Below, one piece after another: positions 23,553 through 34,936 of a stretch of 64,000 bases of DNA. Each line of letters begins with the position of its first letter. Position 1 is the stretch's first letter. Where the stretch lies: the NCBI GenBank assembly GCA_039105265.1, contig JAPFFF010000004.1, positions 1,116,001 to 1,180,000 on the forward strand, given 5' to 3'. Made by a program: the position numbers and the translations under genes. Below the pieces are notes generated by a model that saw nothing but the letters and a program-made list of their open reading frames with translations, made no database searches and was not told the DNA's origin. The DNA comes from Tritrichomonas musculus. Lineage: Eukaryota > Parabasalia > Tritrichomonadida > Tritrichomonadidae.

Positions 23553-23901
23553 GGTTGACCCCCTATAACAGATATCTTCTATGAAAAATTCTTAAAATCA
23601 AATTTTCATGAATGGAATCAAGTTTTTATTCGGAAAAATCACATAATTCCCAATCGGAAATCGCTTTCAATCTAGTAAATCCGATTCTATATCCAAATAT
23701 TTACGAAAATATTATTTCGCATTCCAAATATGATACATAAAGTGATCAAAAAAAAGGGGGTCGATTCAATTAAATAGGGGTCGACGATCATCTTCAGAAA
23801 TTATTGTATAATAAAAAACTTTTTAAAATAAAAAGTTTAACTTTTTCAATAGAATAATAAAAATAGGGGTCGGACTTATGTTCAATTTTCAGAGAACTCA
23901 T

Positions 23902-23909
23902 TCAATTTT
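23902..23909 (+). promoter_or_regulatory. Initiator-like TCAATTTT of the transposase
   Basis: TCATTC at 23898 and TCAATTTT at 23902 lie about 20 bases before the transposase ATG, as for neighbouring host genes. Confidence 0.35.
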
Positions 23910-23927
23910 AAGAAATTATTTTTATGG

Positions 23928-25337
23928 ATGAATGCTACCTTATCTCCCACAAGATCAATGAAAGTAAAGCTCAAAACGCTAAACAAAGAAGAAGAAGAAG
24001 CGTATCAACAAATGCTTAATGATGAAAGATGGATAAATGCAACTACATTTCGAAATCAGTGCACAATTATTAAGACTTATCTGAGAAATGGAAGAGTCAA
24101 TGTATCATTTGAAAGACTTGGTGAAATGTTTGGAGGAAAGCATTGCGTCGAGAAACATATTAAAAAAATAGAAAGAGAAGAGAGAAATGAAATAATGGAT
24201 ATAGGAAGACCTCCTCTGCTATCTGACACTCAAAGATTTAAACTAATTGATTTAATCAACGATTTGCATCAAAGAAAATACTATCCTACATATGATGAAG
24301 TAAGAATTTTAATAGAAGATGAATTTAATATTTTATTAACCGATGATCAAGTCAGAAATTATTTAAGAAACAATACAGATTTTCATTTTGCTATTGGTGA
24401 TCCAATGGAACAAAACAGAGTTGATTCTTCTGAAGCAGAAATTGATGAATATTATTCAAATTTAAATGATGAAACCAAAAATGTCGATGGAAGATTTATT
24501 TATAATTTGGATGAAGTCGGAGAAGAAGAATTTGGAGATTCTCAAGAAATGACCGTTATTGTTCCAGCTTCATATAAAAAAACTCATATTAGTGTTGGTT
24601 GTACAAGAAGAAAAAGATGCACAGGTTTAGTTTGCATTTCTGCAAATGGAGAAAATCCAAAGCCTCTTATAATTACTCCTAGAAAAACTATTGACTCAGA
24701 AATTTTTTCTTATGTTCCAAAATCTTCATTTTGTTGCGATTATCAAATAAATGGATTTATGACAAAAGGAATATTCAAAAAGTGGATTATGGAGGTTTTT
24801 ATACCATTTTTACAAAATCAGAAAAGAAGATATAATTATTCAGGAAAAACAATTTTATTATTAGATGGATTAAAAGCACACGCTTCAGTTTTAGAAGAGC
24901 TACAACAATGCTTAAATGAAAATAATATCACTCCTATTTTTTTAATACCACATACAAGTGATCAATGTCAACCTCTCGATTTAGGAGTTTTTTCAAATCA
25001 AAAAAGGATTACACAAAGTTACAGAATTCCGTGGCAATTATCCAATCAGAGTAAACAAATTTTAAAAGTTTTATATGGAATTTTCAATTCTACAAATCCG
25101 ATTCAATGCTGTTCAGCTTTCAGACAAGCTGGAATTGTTTACGTCGAAAATTTTGATGAACCAATTCCTCGTATAGAAATTAGAAGAGGTTGTGCTCGCG
25201 CAGTCAGACATTATCAAAGTGATTTCATTGAAAATGTTGAACCAATAACTACGTATCAAACAGAAGCCATAAAAACAAGGTTCGATAGCGAATATATACA
25301 TAATGAAAGTAAAAGATTTAAATTGCCATTTTGGTAA
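23928..25337 (+). CDS. DDE_1 (pogo/Tc1-mariner superfamily) transposase, intact
   Basis: 469 residues in one open frame. The N-terminal third (about 15-150) is helical and basic with a helix-turn-helix-like arrangement (LGEMFGGKHCVEKHIKKI, then GRPPLLSDTQR). The catalytic part shows FIYNLDEVG (first Asp), LLLDGLKAHAS (second Asp), then HTSDQCQPLDLGVFSNQKR, where the third acidic residue is the Asp of QPLD. These are the landmarks of DDE superfamily endonuclease 1 as in pogo, Tigger and jerky-like proteins. It should cut and paste the element by binding its terminal GGGGTCGAC repeats. ATG at 23928 is chosen because the ATG four bases earlier is out of frame. The stop forms TAAA. There are no breaks and all three acidic residues are present, so the copy may be active or recently so. 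Confidence 0.9.
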   Translation: MNATLSPTRSMKVKLKTLNKEEEEAYQQMLNDERWINATTFRNQCTIIKTYLRNGRVNVSFERLGEMFGGKHCVEKHIKKIEREERNEIMDIGRPPLLSDTQRFKLIDLINDLHQRKYYPTYDEVRILIEDEFNILLTDDQVRNYLRNNTDFHFAIGDPMEQNRVDSSEAEIDEYYSNLNDETKNVDGRFIYNLDEVGEEEFGDSQEMTVIVPASYKKTHISVGCTRRKRCTGLVCISANGENPKPLIITPRKTIDSEIFSYVPKSSFCCDYQINGFMTKGIFKKWIMEVFIPFLQNQKRRYNYSGKTILLLDGLKAHASVLEELQQCLNENNITPIFLIPHTSDQCQPLDLGVFSNQKRITQSYRIPWQLSNQSKQILKVLYGIFNSTNPIQCCSAFRQAGIVYVENFDEPIPRIEIRRGCARAVRHYQSDFIENVEPITTYQTEAIKTRFDSEYIHNESKRFKLPFW

Positions 25338-26554
25338 ATATCTTTTATTAATATTCAAAATAATCAGATGAAATATAATACAATAAAGACGGAATTGTAT
25401 ACAGATATGAACAAAATATGAGTTACACTTTGATTTTTTAATAAGCAATAAAAAATTATTTTATATCTAATATTATTTATAAAAAAAAAAATAAAAATAA
25501 AAAAAAAAAAAAAAAAAACAATAAATACAACCAATGAATGTTTAATATTTAACATTTATAATAAACAAAATATTAAATGAAATGATCTTTCTTTTTTCCT
25601 TTTTTTCCCGCATCCACCATTTTCTTTCAAAATTTGAGAAATAAGTTAACTTACTTATGAAAATTCAATTCAAATAATTTTTTTTAATTAAAATTGAATG
25701 TTAAAATAGATGAAAAAACATATTTCAAGTTCTCTTAACAGCAATATGAAAAAATTAAGCTAAAAGTAATAGTTATTCAATAATACTGCAATTAAAGTAA
25801 TGATGAAATATGACAAAAACACATATTTATTCCTCATAAAAACAAGTAATAAACAGTCAAATCATAAACTATTAAAACCATAATTAATTATTAGCAACAA
25901 ATCTTTTCCTTTTTTAAAAAATTATATAATATATCAAAAATAGGAATTCATAATATACTATATTAATAGTTAAAAATAGATTTGATATATAAATACATAA
26001 TATTGTTATGCAATAATAAAATTGCTAAAGATAAATTGATTTTTATTTTTTTACACTCACTAACAACTTTTTCAGGACATATATGTCGACCCCTATTTTT
26101 TTGAATACGACCTCTATTTATTTCGCATACTAAATTTATTATTCATATCTTGCTGACGGATGCAAAAAATATTCACAGGATATGAATTTACAAATGTTTC
26201 CGTAATTTTATTATGCAGAATTCATTTTTTTTTTTTTTTTTTAAGCTTATTAAATTGCCTCTATATCAGTGCCTTTAAACAATCAAAAAATCAAATATAT
26301 ATGATAATTGTCTTTCATTATTTCATGTAGTTCATTAATTTCCTTATTTATCATTTTTTGCTTAATAAAAATTTGATTTTAATGATTTTTTTTCTTAAGA
26401 TTTTAAAATTGAATGAGTCAAAACTCAGGCCATTTTTGAATAGTTTACAGTACCACATTTGAATTGTTTATATATTTCCCGCCAAATTTTTGGTCAAATA
26501 TAGGTTAAAACCGGCCCGACTTTTGAGATGCAGTTTATTTTCTCTATCATTCTA

Positions 26555-27610
26555 TTTAATTACAATTTTTAATATCATAAAACCTTTTTTCTTGAAAGTT
26601 AATTGATTTTTATTTGTATCGTTTTTGTAAATTTTATTAAGTTTTCTTAAATAGAAATGCTTATTTTCTTAACTTTTTTGTCCATTTTTTAAATTGAGAG
26701 GAATAAATCCTAATTCTCAGAATTTAATAAAATCAATCAAAAAATATATTTAATAAAGCTTTATCAATTAATTGAATGGATAGTCAAATATTAAAAACAA
26801 TTTTGCCCATATATAAATAGCATTTGTATCTTAAAAATGGCTCTAACGTTTCGTATATAAAAATGTTTATAAGCATTAAATATTACATTTAATATAATAA
26901 ATGTTAAATATTATATTATAAGCATTAAATATTAAATATTATTGAGAATGATAGGGCCATTTTTTACAAAAACGATACAAATAAAAAAAAAAATATTATT
27001 AGCATTAAATATTACATTTAATATAATAAATGTTAAATATTATATTGTATGATATTAAAAATTGTAATTAAAATTTACAAAAACGATACAAATAAAAATA
27101 AATGTTAAATATTATATTAATGTTAAATATTATATTATAAGCATTAAATATTAAATATTATTAGCATTAAATATTACATTTAATATAATAAATGTTAAAT
27201 ATTATATTGTAAGTTGATTTTATCTATTATAATAGATAAGTTTTATTGAGAATGATAGGGCCATTTTTTACATGGGAACTTCAAAAATAAAAAAGCTTTT
27301 TATTTGCCAAATTTCGATTTAAATGAGGAATTTCAAGCTTAATAAGAAATATATTGTTGATATAAACCGAAATAATGCATTACATTCCCAATTTACATAA
27401 AATTTAATAAAGATATGTTGATTTTAATATTTCGACTGACTCATCCAAAACTCAACGAAAATGATTTTTTTGCATAATATATCATGTATCAAATAATATG
27501 TAAAATTACTATATGTTCTTTTCAACTTGAAATATCAAATATCTATACTTTTTTATTAAATTTGGAAAATTGAATGCAATTGAGAGGAATAAATCCTACT
27601 TCTCTGTATT
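26555..27610. repeat. Shuffled repeat cluster
   Basis: A 46-base quasi-palindromic unit (AGCATTAAATATTACATTTA...) occurs at 26872, 27001 and 27163. ATTGAGAATGATAGGGCCAT occurs at 26941 and 27245. A 21-base inverted pair (ATTACAATTTTTAATATCAT) lies near 26558 and 27047, and TTTATTTGTATCGTTTTTG near 26610 is inverted at 27072-27097. TTGAGAGGAATAAATCCTA occurs at 26695 and 27579. The order suggests repeated local duplication and inversion. No genes. Confidence 0.75.
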
Positions 27611-28222
27611 TGATTTAAAAAAAATAAAATGGCGTCTCCCGAGCCATTTCATTTCATTTAAAAATATAATAATATAAATAAAAAATGAAGTAAAATTATA
27701 AGTATTTATCCTCATAGAAACAAAAAAAGTTGAGATATTTTTAAAATATTAGTTTTTTGATAGTGTTTTAAATATATCTCAGCTATATTAATATAAAATC
27801 TTATTTTTATCATTTATAAAGATTTCTGATATAATTAAAAACATCAATAAGCATCTATCAAACAAAAATAACAATTATTTATTGAATTATTTAGTTTTTT
27901 GTTCCCCAAAATAGATATGCATTTTTCAGTCTCTATAATGAGGTTCAAGAAATAAAATATTATTTTTTAATTATTATACAATAAATATATATTATATTTA
28001 TTTTAAATAATATAAAATATTTAAAATATTATGAGATATTTGAAAAATTAAAAAAAAACGGTTATTTTTTGTATATTTAAGTTCTCGCACCTTTAAAAAA
28101 AAAAAAAAAAATTATTTATCATAGCATTTTTATATTATTTAGTTACTTGCATTTTTTAAAAATTAGTAAAAATCGCGTTTCAGTAACTAAATAAAATGGT
28201 TAATTTTTTGAATTAAAAAAAA
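27611..28222. other. AT-rich stretch without genes
   Basis: No open frame, tRNA or convincing repeat. It ends in the A-run into which the next element is inserted. Confidence 0.5.
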
Positions 28223-29314
28223 TAGGGATGGGAAACGGGCGCCCGAAACGTGCCCGGGCAATGTCAGATTGGTCATATCACCGGGCAAGAATGGGCACAA
28301 ACGTCTTTTTTACATTGCCCGTTTTTGCTCGTTCTTGCCCATTTGTTCGTTAAACTGATTGCCCGTTCATCATTTTCTTTCCTGCCCGTAAATTTTATGA
28401 AATAGTAAAAGCTGCTTGTTCGATTTTCGTCGAATCTTTTTTTTTTTTATCTTTCATTTTTAATATCCCAACCTACACTCCATTTTGAAAAGCTTTACTC
28501 ATATTATTATGATTGTTATTTATTTTTCATTTTAAATAAGCAATCAAAAAAAGTTTTTTTGACAATTTGATCTTCATATTTTGATTATTATAGAAAAGGA
28601 ATTTTATATGTTTTTTCCATTCGTTCATGATATGCTCCAGAGATTTCTTTTATTTTTTCAAAGAAATTTTGTTCAAATTGAAATTGAAAATGCTATCTAT
28701 CTCAGAACCTTATAAAGAATGAACTGAAAAAATAAAAGCATTTATAAAAATATAAACTAAATATTTTATTTTTTTCTTGTATTCCAATTCTAAAAAAAAA
28801 GAAGTAATTAGATATTGTGATATTTAAATATACAAAAAAACTATATTTATCAGATAAAAAAATAATAGATAAGCGATATTCATTGTAGTCTGTATAAGTA
28901 AAAGTTGAGATGTTAAAAATAAACTACTCCTTTAATCAAAAAATATTGAGATCTTCGATTTGAAAGCCATATGTTAATAAAAAACGAAACATATATAATT
29001 TTTGGTATAGAATGAAAAAGTATGACTGTGCTTAATAAAATATCAAAAAATACAGTTTATAATAATAATCATATTTGACATCCTCCTTGACAAAATAAAA
29101 AATAATAGATAATTCATTGATATTAGTTCATTTATAACCATATTCCTCGGAAATATTTAAAAATTCAGATTTCGAAAAAATAGATATTATGGGATGAACT
29201 TGTCAAAAAAGTTCTTTTTTTTTCATTGCATGCTAAAATGTATAACAGATTAAAACCATAAAAATATAAATAAAACTTTTCAAAACATTGTATATATTGA
29301 GATATTGATAATAT

Positions 29315-29905
29315 GAAAGATGATGATAAAGAGGATGATAATAAAGAAGATGATAATAAAGATGATGATGACAAAGGAGATGATGATATAGAAGATGATG
29401 ACAAAGGAGATGATGATAAAGGAGATGATGATATAGAAAATGATGATAAAGAAGATGATGACAAAGGAGATGATGACAAAGAGGATGATAATAAAGAAGA
29501 TGATAATAAAGATGATGATAATAAAGATGATGATGACAAAGGAGATGATGACAAAGGAGATGATGACAAAGAAGATGATGACAAAGGAGATGATGACAAA
29601 GAAGATGATGACAAAGAAGATGATGACAAAGAAGATGATGATAAAGGAGATGATGACAAAGGAGATGATGACAAAGAAGATGATGATAAAGGAGATGATG
29701 ATATAGAAGATGATGATAAAGAAGATGATGACATAGAGGATGATAATAAAGAAGATGATAATAAAGATGATGATGACAAAGGAGATGATGACAAAGAAGA
29801 TGATGATAAAGAAGATGATGATAAAGGAGATGATGATATAGAAGATGATGATAAAGAAGATGATGACAAAGAAGATGATGTAATAGAAGATGATGATATA
29901 AAAGA
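29315..29905 (+). repeat. 15-bp minisatellite encoding (DDDKE/G)n
   Basis: About forty units of the type GATGATGACAAAGGA/GAAGAT. The plus-strand frame 29313-29924 is open for 203 codons from an ATG, nearly all Asp with Lys, Glu and Gly, ending KEYEVFK. All other frames are open too, so openness follows from the repeat. I cannot tell whether it is translated. Confidence 0.9.
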
Positions 29906-29980
29906 ATATGAAGTTTTTAAATAAAGAAAAAATAAAAATCATAAATCTGTTTTTAAAGTTAGTTTATTATAAATTCATCA

Positions 29981-31793
29981 TTATGCTTCAAATATATTTG
30001 TTCTTGAAATTACTTTTTCAGCTGTTTCTTTATTGATTTGAACAATCATTTGAGCTTTTGCATGCTCTGATGATATTCGTGTTCGTTGATCATTGATTAT
30101 TAGCCTTCCTTTGGAAAAAGAACGCTCTGAAGAGACCGATGTTATTACAATCCCAAGAATGTCAAATGCAACATATGCCAGTGATGGATCTGATGCGTTT
30201 ATTTTTTCATGCCAGAAATGCCATAATGTATCTGTATCATGTTTTAATTTCCTATTTTTTAATACAATATCCAAAGTTGATATTTCATCTTCATCACTGG
30301 AATCATAATATTTATTCATATAATCAGGATGATCATTTTGACTTTTTTTTTATTTCCTTTTCCAAAATCTTTTGGTTCATATTTGTGCATTCTTTGTATA
30401 ATAGCTAATTTAGCACGGTGTATTTCATCTTCATTTAATAACTTTTTATATGGAACACATGGGTTCAGCAATAACGCTATAGGAGCTATAGTTTTCCAAA
30501 ATTGAGAATATTCATTTTTTAATTCTTTGATTTTTTGCCTTGCTTTTTTTGATGCTTCTTTAAATGTTGTCTTATCTAACTCTATAAATTTATCCGTTAT
30601 TAAATCAATGTAACAAAGGAAAAAGCCTGAGGCTCCAAAATGATCTCCTTCGAAAAAATTAATTATTCTTTTATATTCTATGCATAAATTTTTTAATTGA
30701 GATAATTTCTTCCACTCTTTTTCTGAAGGCGATTTTAAATCATTTAATAAACAAAATTCCAAAATCTTTTCTTTTGTATTTATAAAAACGAGAACCGACT
30801 CACAAAAAGATGTCCATCTTGTAATGATGTACGATGGCACTTTTTTTATGTTTTCCTTTTGTGTAAAAATTGTATATTTAGATGATCTTGAGAGTGATTC
30901 TAAAAGAGTAAAAAATGGTTTTAATGTTTCCATACAATTTGACACAAATTCTTTGAATATTAGATTCAGCAAGAGACAAACACATGGTATTCGCCATACG
31001 TGTAATTCTTTGGCTGCTGCATTCATAACTGGACAATTATCTGTAGTGCAAGAAATTAAACTATTTACATTTAAATCATATTTTTCTAAAGAGGTTGTCA
31101 CTTTTGCTGCTATATTAATCGCATTTTCGGTATTTAATTCAATTAGATCTAAAAAATAATCATGTGCTTTGAAATCGATTATAGATCTTATAGTTATTCC
31201 TAAGTATGGAATTCCACTTTTTGATGTCCATCCATCAAAAGTGATGCTGTTGGATGAAGAGTATAAAAGTGTTGATTTTATTTCACTAATTGTTGCATCA
31301 GATATTTTTTCTAATATTTTGGTTATTTTTTCCTATCTGGTAATTGAGAGGATAATTCATTTAAATATTTATCTTCAATATATTGAAAAGTTTGTGTTCT
31401 GAATAAAATGAATAAAACAATATTTCTGGTTATTATTTTTTCTTGTTCTTTTGAAAATGTTTTTTTTTTTTTTAAATTAGTCATTTTGCCTTCATTTTCA
31501 TTATCACTATCATCATCGTTATCTCCATTTCCATCATCAAAATTTGGAATATGTACAAATATATGCCTTCTAATACTTTTAAATGAATTTGAAATTTTGA
31601 GCCATGATTTACAAAGAGAACAATAAAAAATTTCTTTTGATATTTTTTGGTCTACCACTGGAACAAAAATCATTGTTGCTTTCTTGGCAATTACCCAATA
31701 ATTTACATCCATAGAATTAATTGGCCACTCTTTAATCAGTTCAGTTGGGTCAAAATTGGATTTTTCAAAATGAGATGCATATTTACCATTCAT
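29981..31793 (-). pseudogene. hAT transposase, two frameshifts
   Basis: Three consecutive frames make one hAT-type protein. The N-terminal part (31793 to about 31330) starts at an ATG and contains a BED-like finger, CSLCKSW...RRHIFVH. The middle part (about 31340-30316) has FDGWTSKSG, DNCPVMNAAAK and RWTSFCE, standard hAT blocks. The C-terminal part (30319-29981) carries the dimerisation region SSERSFSKGR...RTRISSEHA. The frame changes fall at an A6 run near 31330 and an A9 run near 30345; homopolymer slips by replication or by sequencing would look the same. The expected His of the CxxH-like block is Leu (CVCLLLNLIF). Otherwise there are few signs of decay. Confidence 0.85.
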
Positions 31794-31999
31794 ATTATAA
31801 AAAATGAAGTGATTCGATAATAATTTTTAGTAAAATTTTTGTGAAGTTCTATTGACTTTTCAATTTTAGTCAATTCACAAATTTTCAAAAGTCAAAATTT
31901 TTAGTTTGATTAAAATTTGTTTTGACAATAAAGTTTGATCAATAAAAATTTATTAATCTATCAAATATATTTTCTGAAAAAAAGTCACTTTTGATCACA

Positions 32000-32005
32000 T
32001 CATTT
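32000..32005 (+). promoter_or_regulatory. Initiator-like TCATTT
   Basis: TCATTTC lies about 17 bases before the ATG of the following open frame. Confidence 0.4.
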
Positions 32006-32021
32006 CTTTCTTTAATTGTTG

Positions 32022-32843
32022 ATGCAATTACCTTACAAAATTGATTTCAAATCTGAAAGAAATGATATGATTGAAAGCAATTTGCTTAATACAAATGATA
32101 ATAATACCGTTAATTATGATTTTAATTATAATATCTATAAAAATCTTCAGCAATATGGAGAAAAGATGCGTTATATCTACACATATCATGAAATAGCAAA
32201 AGATGATATAATCAAACTCAATTATACAATCGAAGAAGATACTAAAAATGGTATTATTGATGATCCAAGAAATACATTAAAAGCAATTTTATTTTTAATT
32301 AATAACAATCCAGATATTCAAATCAATGAAGCAATTTCAAAAATAATTGTTGACTTTTTCCAGGATGATATATATGTAGATGATTGTATAGACTATGTTT
32401 TCAATTATTTGGTTAAAAATCCTGAAAAAATCTCTAATCAGATAAGAGACTCAATAATAAAAAATACAATGAATAAGTTATATGAAATGGATCCCAAAAT
32501 TGTTAAATTTTGGATTAAATTGTTAAATACCTGTAACTTCCCAATCCCAAATGGTTTCTTTGATTTCTTCTTTGCACAATTTGATAAACTAGTATTTAAA
32601 CAAAAAAAATGTTTCATTGATTTGTTTTCTACATTACTGTTGCATGATATTCAAATTAACATCCAAATTTTTTGCAATTTACCGACATTAGAATTATTTT
32701 TGATTGAGAATTTTGATATCAAAGCAACACAAATTTTATTTATCATATCAAAATTAGATTCTTTAAATGTAAAATTTTCTGATGATTTCATTTGCCAAAT
32801 CACTGATAAGGTAATTACATCTATTGAAATTGATTTTGATTAA
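32022..32843 (+). CDS. Hypothetical helical protein, 273 residues
   Basis: The open frame starts MQLPYKIDFKSERND; the upstream TTG in the same frame is unlikely to be used. From about residue 80 to the end the sequence alternates hydrophobic and polar residues in a pattern suggesting repeated helices (armadillo/HEAT-like), for example ISKIIVDFFQDD, VDDCIDYVFNYLV and IKLLNTCNFP. I recognise no family. An Inr-like TCATTT sits 17 bases upstream and the stop forms TAAA, both like neighbouring host genes. Codon use and composition look like a real gene. It lies between the hAT transposase and the nested element, so it may be a captured host gene or simply sit beside two separate insertions. Confidence 0.6.
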   Translation: MQLPYKIDFKSERNDMIESNLLNTNDNNTVNYDFNYNIYKNLQQYGEKMRYIYTYHEIAKDDIIKLNYTIEEDTKNGIIDDPRNTLKAILFLINNNPDIQINEAISKIIVDFFQDDIYVDDCIDYVFNYLVKNPEKISNQIRDSIIKNTMNKLYEMDPKIVKFWIKLLNTCNFPIPNGFFDFFFAQFDKLVFKQKKCFIDLFSTLLLHDIQINIQIFCNLPTLELFLIENFDIKATQILFIISKLDSLNVKFSDDFICQITDKVITSIEIDFD

Positions 32844-33326
32844 AAAAGAAAAGCAAAAATTCAAGATTGAAATAAATATTTACGGATATCTATCATTCTT
32901 CTTTGCAAATTTTTCAATATTGAAAAAACTCATAAAAAATAAGATTCAATAGTTGTTTTTGGGTAAAATATTAGGTCGTTAGTGAACATATTTCACAAAT
33001 AAAAATAGGTGATCAATTTTCTAAGATTGTATAATTATATTGAACAAATAGGAATATTTAAGACTTAAAATACAAATAAATGATATTTAAATAGTTGAAT
33101 TTATATATACAAAAATAGATACCAAAAAAACTCATAAAATAATATTTGTGATAGCTCATTGAATTTTTCCTTTTCAAATATAAAATTATAGATTGGAGTC
33201 CCTTAAATTTAAACAATTTTCATTATAATACTACTATTTACAACAGAAAGTTCTCAATTTTCCAGTGATTCTTTCCTAGGAAAATTAGAGAAATCAATAA
33301 TCGATAAGGATATTATTATTCACATT

Positions 33327-34936
33327 AGAGGTGCGGACAGGGTGAAGTGATTTAGATTCGCACCAAAATTTGTATATATTAATTAATTTTTATGAGCATT
33401 ATAATGATATAATTATTTATTATTTTCGTCCACGGGGCCGACTTGTGGCGATATATGATTTTTTTTCTGAGGTAGAAAAATATAAACCACTGAAAAAAAT
33501 ATAAAAATATGTAAACTATAGAAATTATGTAATTGATAGAAAAATCTATTATTTAGAAGAAAAAAGTAATAAAAAAGTGATAAAAATCATTTTTATACTA
33601 TTTAAAAAAAAGTGTCTCGTTTGTTATTATTTAAGGTACAAATCTAGTACGTTATAAATTGAGAGAAAGAACGTTATATATTTGAGACCCCTTACCTATT
33701 GAAAAAGTTTTATTTTGAATGAGTGTCAGATTTGAAATTCTGAACTTTATTTTTTTTTATAAAATTTTTATGATAAAAATATTTTTTTTTATATAACATG
33801 TCGTTTAGTTTAATAAAGTGTCAAAAAATTTTGCGGTTTCTAAACGTACTAGATTTGTACCTTAATTATTAATGTATGATATAGTTTCCACTTAAATTGG
33901 TCCAAAAAAAAATTGAGAAAATGAAAATGGGCCAAATTTAATAAAAAAAAGTATTTTAAAATTATATTATTAATATATTGTTGTTATATATTTTATATAT
34001 ATCATATAATTATTATAATATAATAAAATAATAAATTACATATTAAGATATGAATTTAAATGTCACGACTCTCAATTATTATTTACTATATTCTCAATTT
34101 TATTCTCGAAGATTTTTTTATTCAAAATTTATGATAAAAAAATTAATGAAAAAAAAACTTTCTACATTTGATTTAAGTTTTAATTAAACTTCAAAATATA
34201 TAAAGAAAATTATTTATTTCATTTCTCTCAAATTAACATTTTATGCGAAACGATTTGAAATTATATTTGTTCAATATTTAGAATATACAGTTATATAAAG
34301 TTTATTAATTGTTTATATTTATTTAAATATTTTTATAGTATATATAATATTATTAAAAGTTATATAATCTATGATATACATATAAATATAAAAAGATATT
34401 TGCTTAATATTTTAATAAAATTTCTTATTGAAAAAAAAATCGTTATTAATGTTTTTGATTTTAAAATTGATTTTTGCAGCTCAGCCCCCTGAATCAAATT
34501 AAACTAAATTTAGCATATCTTTATTAAATTATATGTACAATATTTAAATGTAATTATAATCTAAATAAATTCTTTATTTATTTAGATATTTCAAAAAAAT
34601 ATGTAAAAATTCATTAAAATGAACTTTTTAACAAAATATGAAATATTTATAAAATAACAAAATGCATAATTAATCATTAATTTCCAATATATATAATAAT
34701 TAATCATTATAATTTCAATACATCCATCAGGTGGCTGGATTAGGTTATTTTCATAGGATACTTGTTTGTGTTATTATAACTTATATAATTGATATTTTAA
34801 AACATTTAAATAATAAATATATAAAATAAGTGCACTAGAATATAATATCAAAATGTTATTTAATAATTATTAATATATAAAAAGATATACATATTTTTAT
34901 AAACGTTAAAAATGTAAAATAGGTGTCCGCACCTCT
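33327..34936. mobile_element. Non-autonomous hAT-type element with near-perfect 8-bp TSD
   Basis: Inverted termini AGAGGTGCGGACA at 33327-33339 and 34924-34936 are perfect. Flanks TTCACATT (33319-33326) and TTCATATT (34937-34944) match at seven of eight bases, as an 8-base hAT duplication with one later change. The 1.6-kb interior is AT-rich and non-coding, and itself contains the TTAA element at 33631-33865. Confidence 0.75.
33631..33865. mobile_element. TTAA-flanked palindromic MITE, subfamily A (copy 2)
   Basis: 235 bases with TTAA at 33631-33634 and 33862-33865. It is the reverse orientation of the copy at 5359-5593 and differs from it at only a few bases. It is inserted inside the hAT-type element 33327-34936, so it is the younger of the two. 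Confidence 0.85.

Larger units (their letters stand above)
19915..23573. repeat. Inverted pair of ATAGGGGGTCAACC motifs
   Basis: Bases 19915-19936 (CAGATAATAGGGGGGTCAACC) and 23553-23573 (reverse complement, CTGTTATAGGGGGTCAACC) are inverted copies 3.6 kb apart. They resemble the GGGGTCGAC termini of the pogo-like transposon starting near 23.7 kb. They may be ends of a decayed relative or two separate remnants. Apart from the elements at 20552-20960 the interval is AT-rich without genes; the 76-codon frame at 20245-20475 is low-complexity. Confidence 0.4.
23705..26210 (+). mobile_element. pogo/DDE_1-type DNA transposon, apparently complete
   Basis: The transposase gene is flanked by inverted ends. 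AAATAGGGGTCGAC at 23772-23785 pairs with 26085-26098; outside it GGGGGTCGATTCAA (23756) pairs with TTGAATACGACCTC (26101); and a weaker outer TTTACG.AAA pairs with TTTCCGTAA near 26200. An extra direct copy, AAATAGGGGTCGG, sits at 23861. The exact outer edges, and the TA target expected for this superfamily, could not be fixed by eye. Confidence 0.65.

Noticed and set aside
26872-27210. CRISPR-like array from the recurring 46-base unit
   Set aside because: Spacings are irregular, intervening sequence is itself repetitive, and the genome is eukaryotic.
29165-29942. Long Ser-rich (SSSLSSSP) and Ile/Phe-rich minus-strand frames
   Set aside because: Antisense readings of the GAT-GAT-GAC-AAA array; all frames are open because of the repeat.
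32016-32021. TTG start for the 273-residue protein
   Set aside because: An ATG lies two codons downstream in the same frame and directly follows an Inr-like motif.
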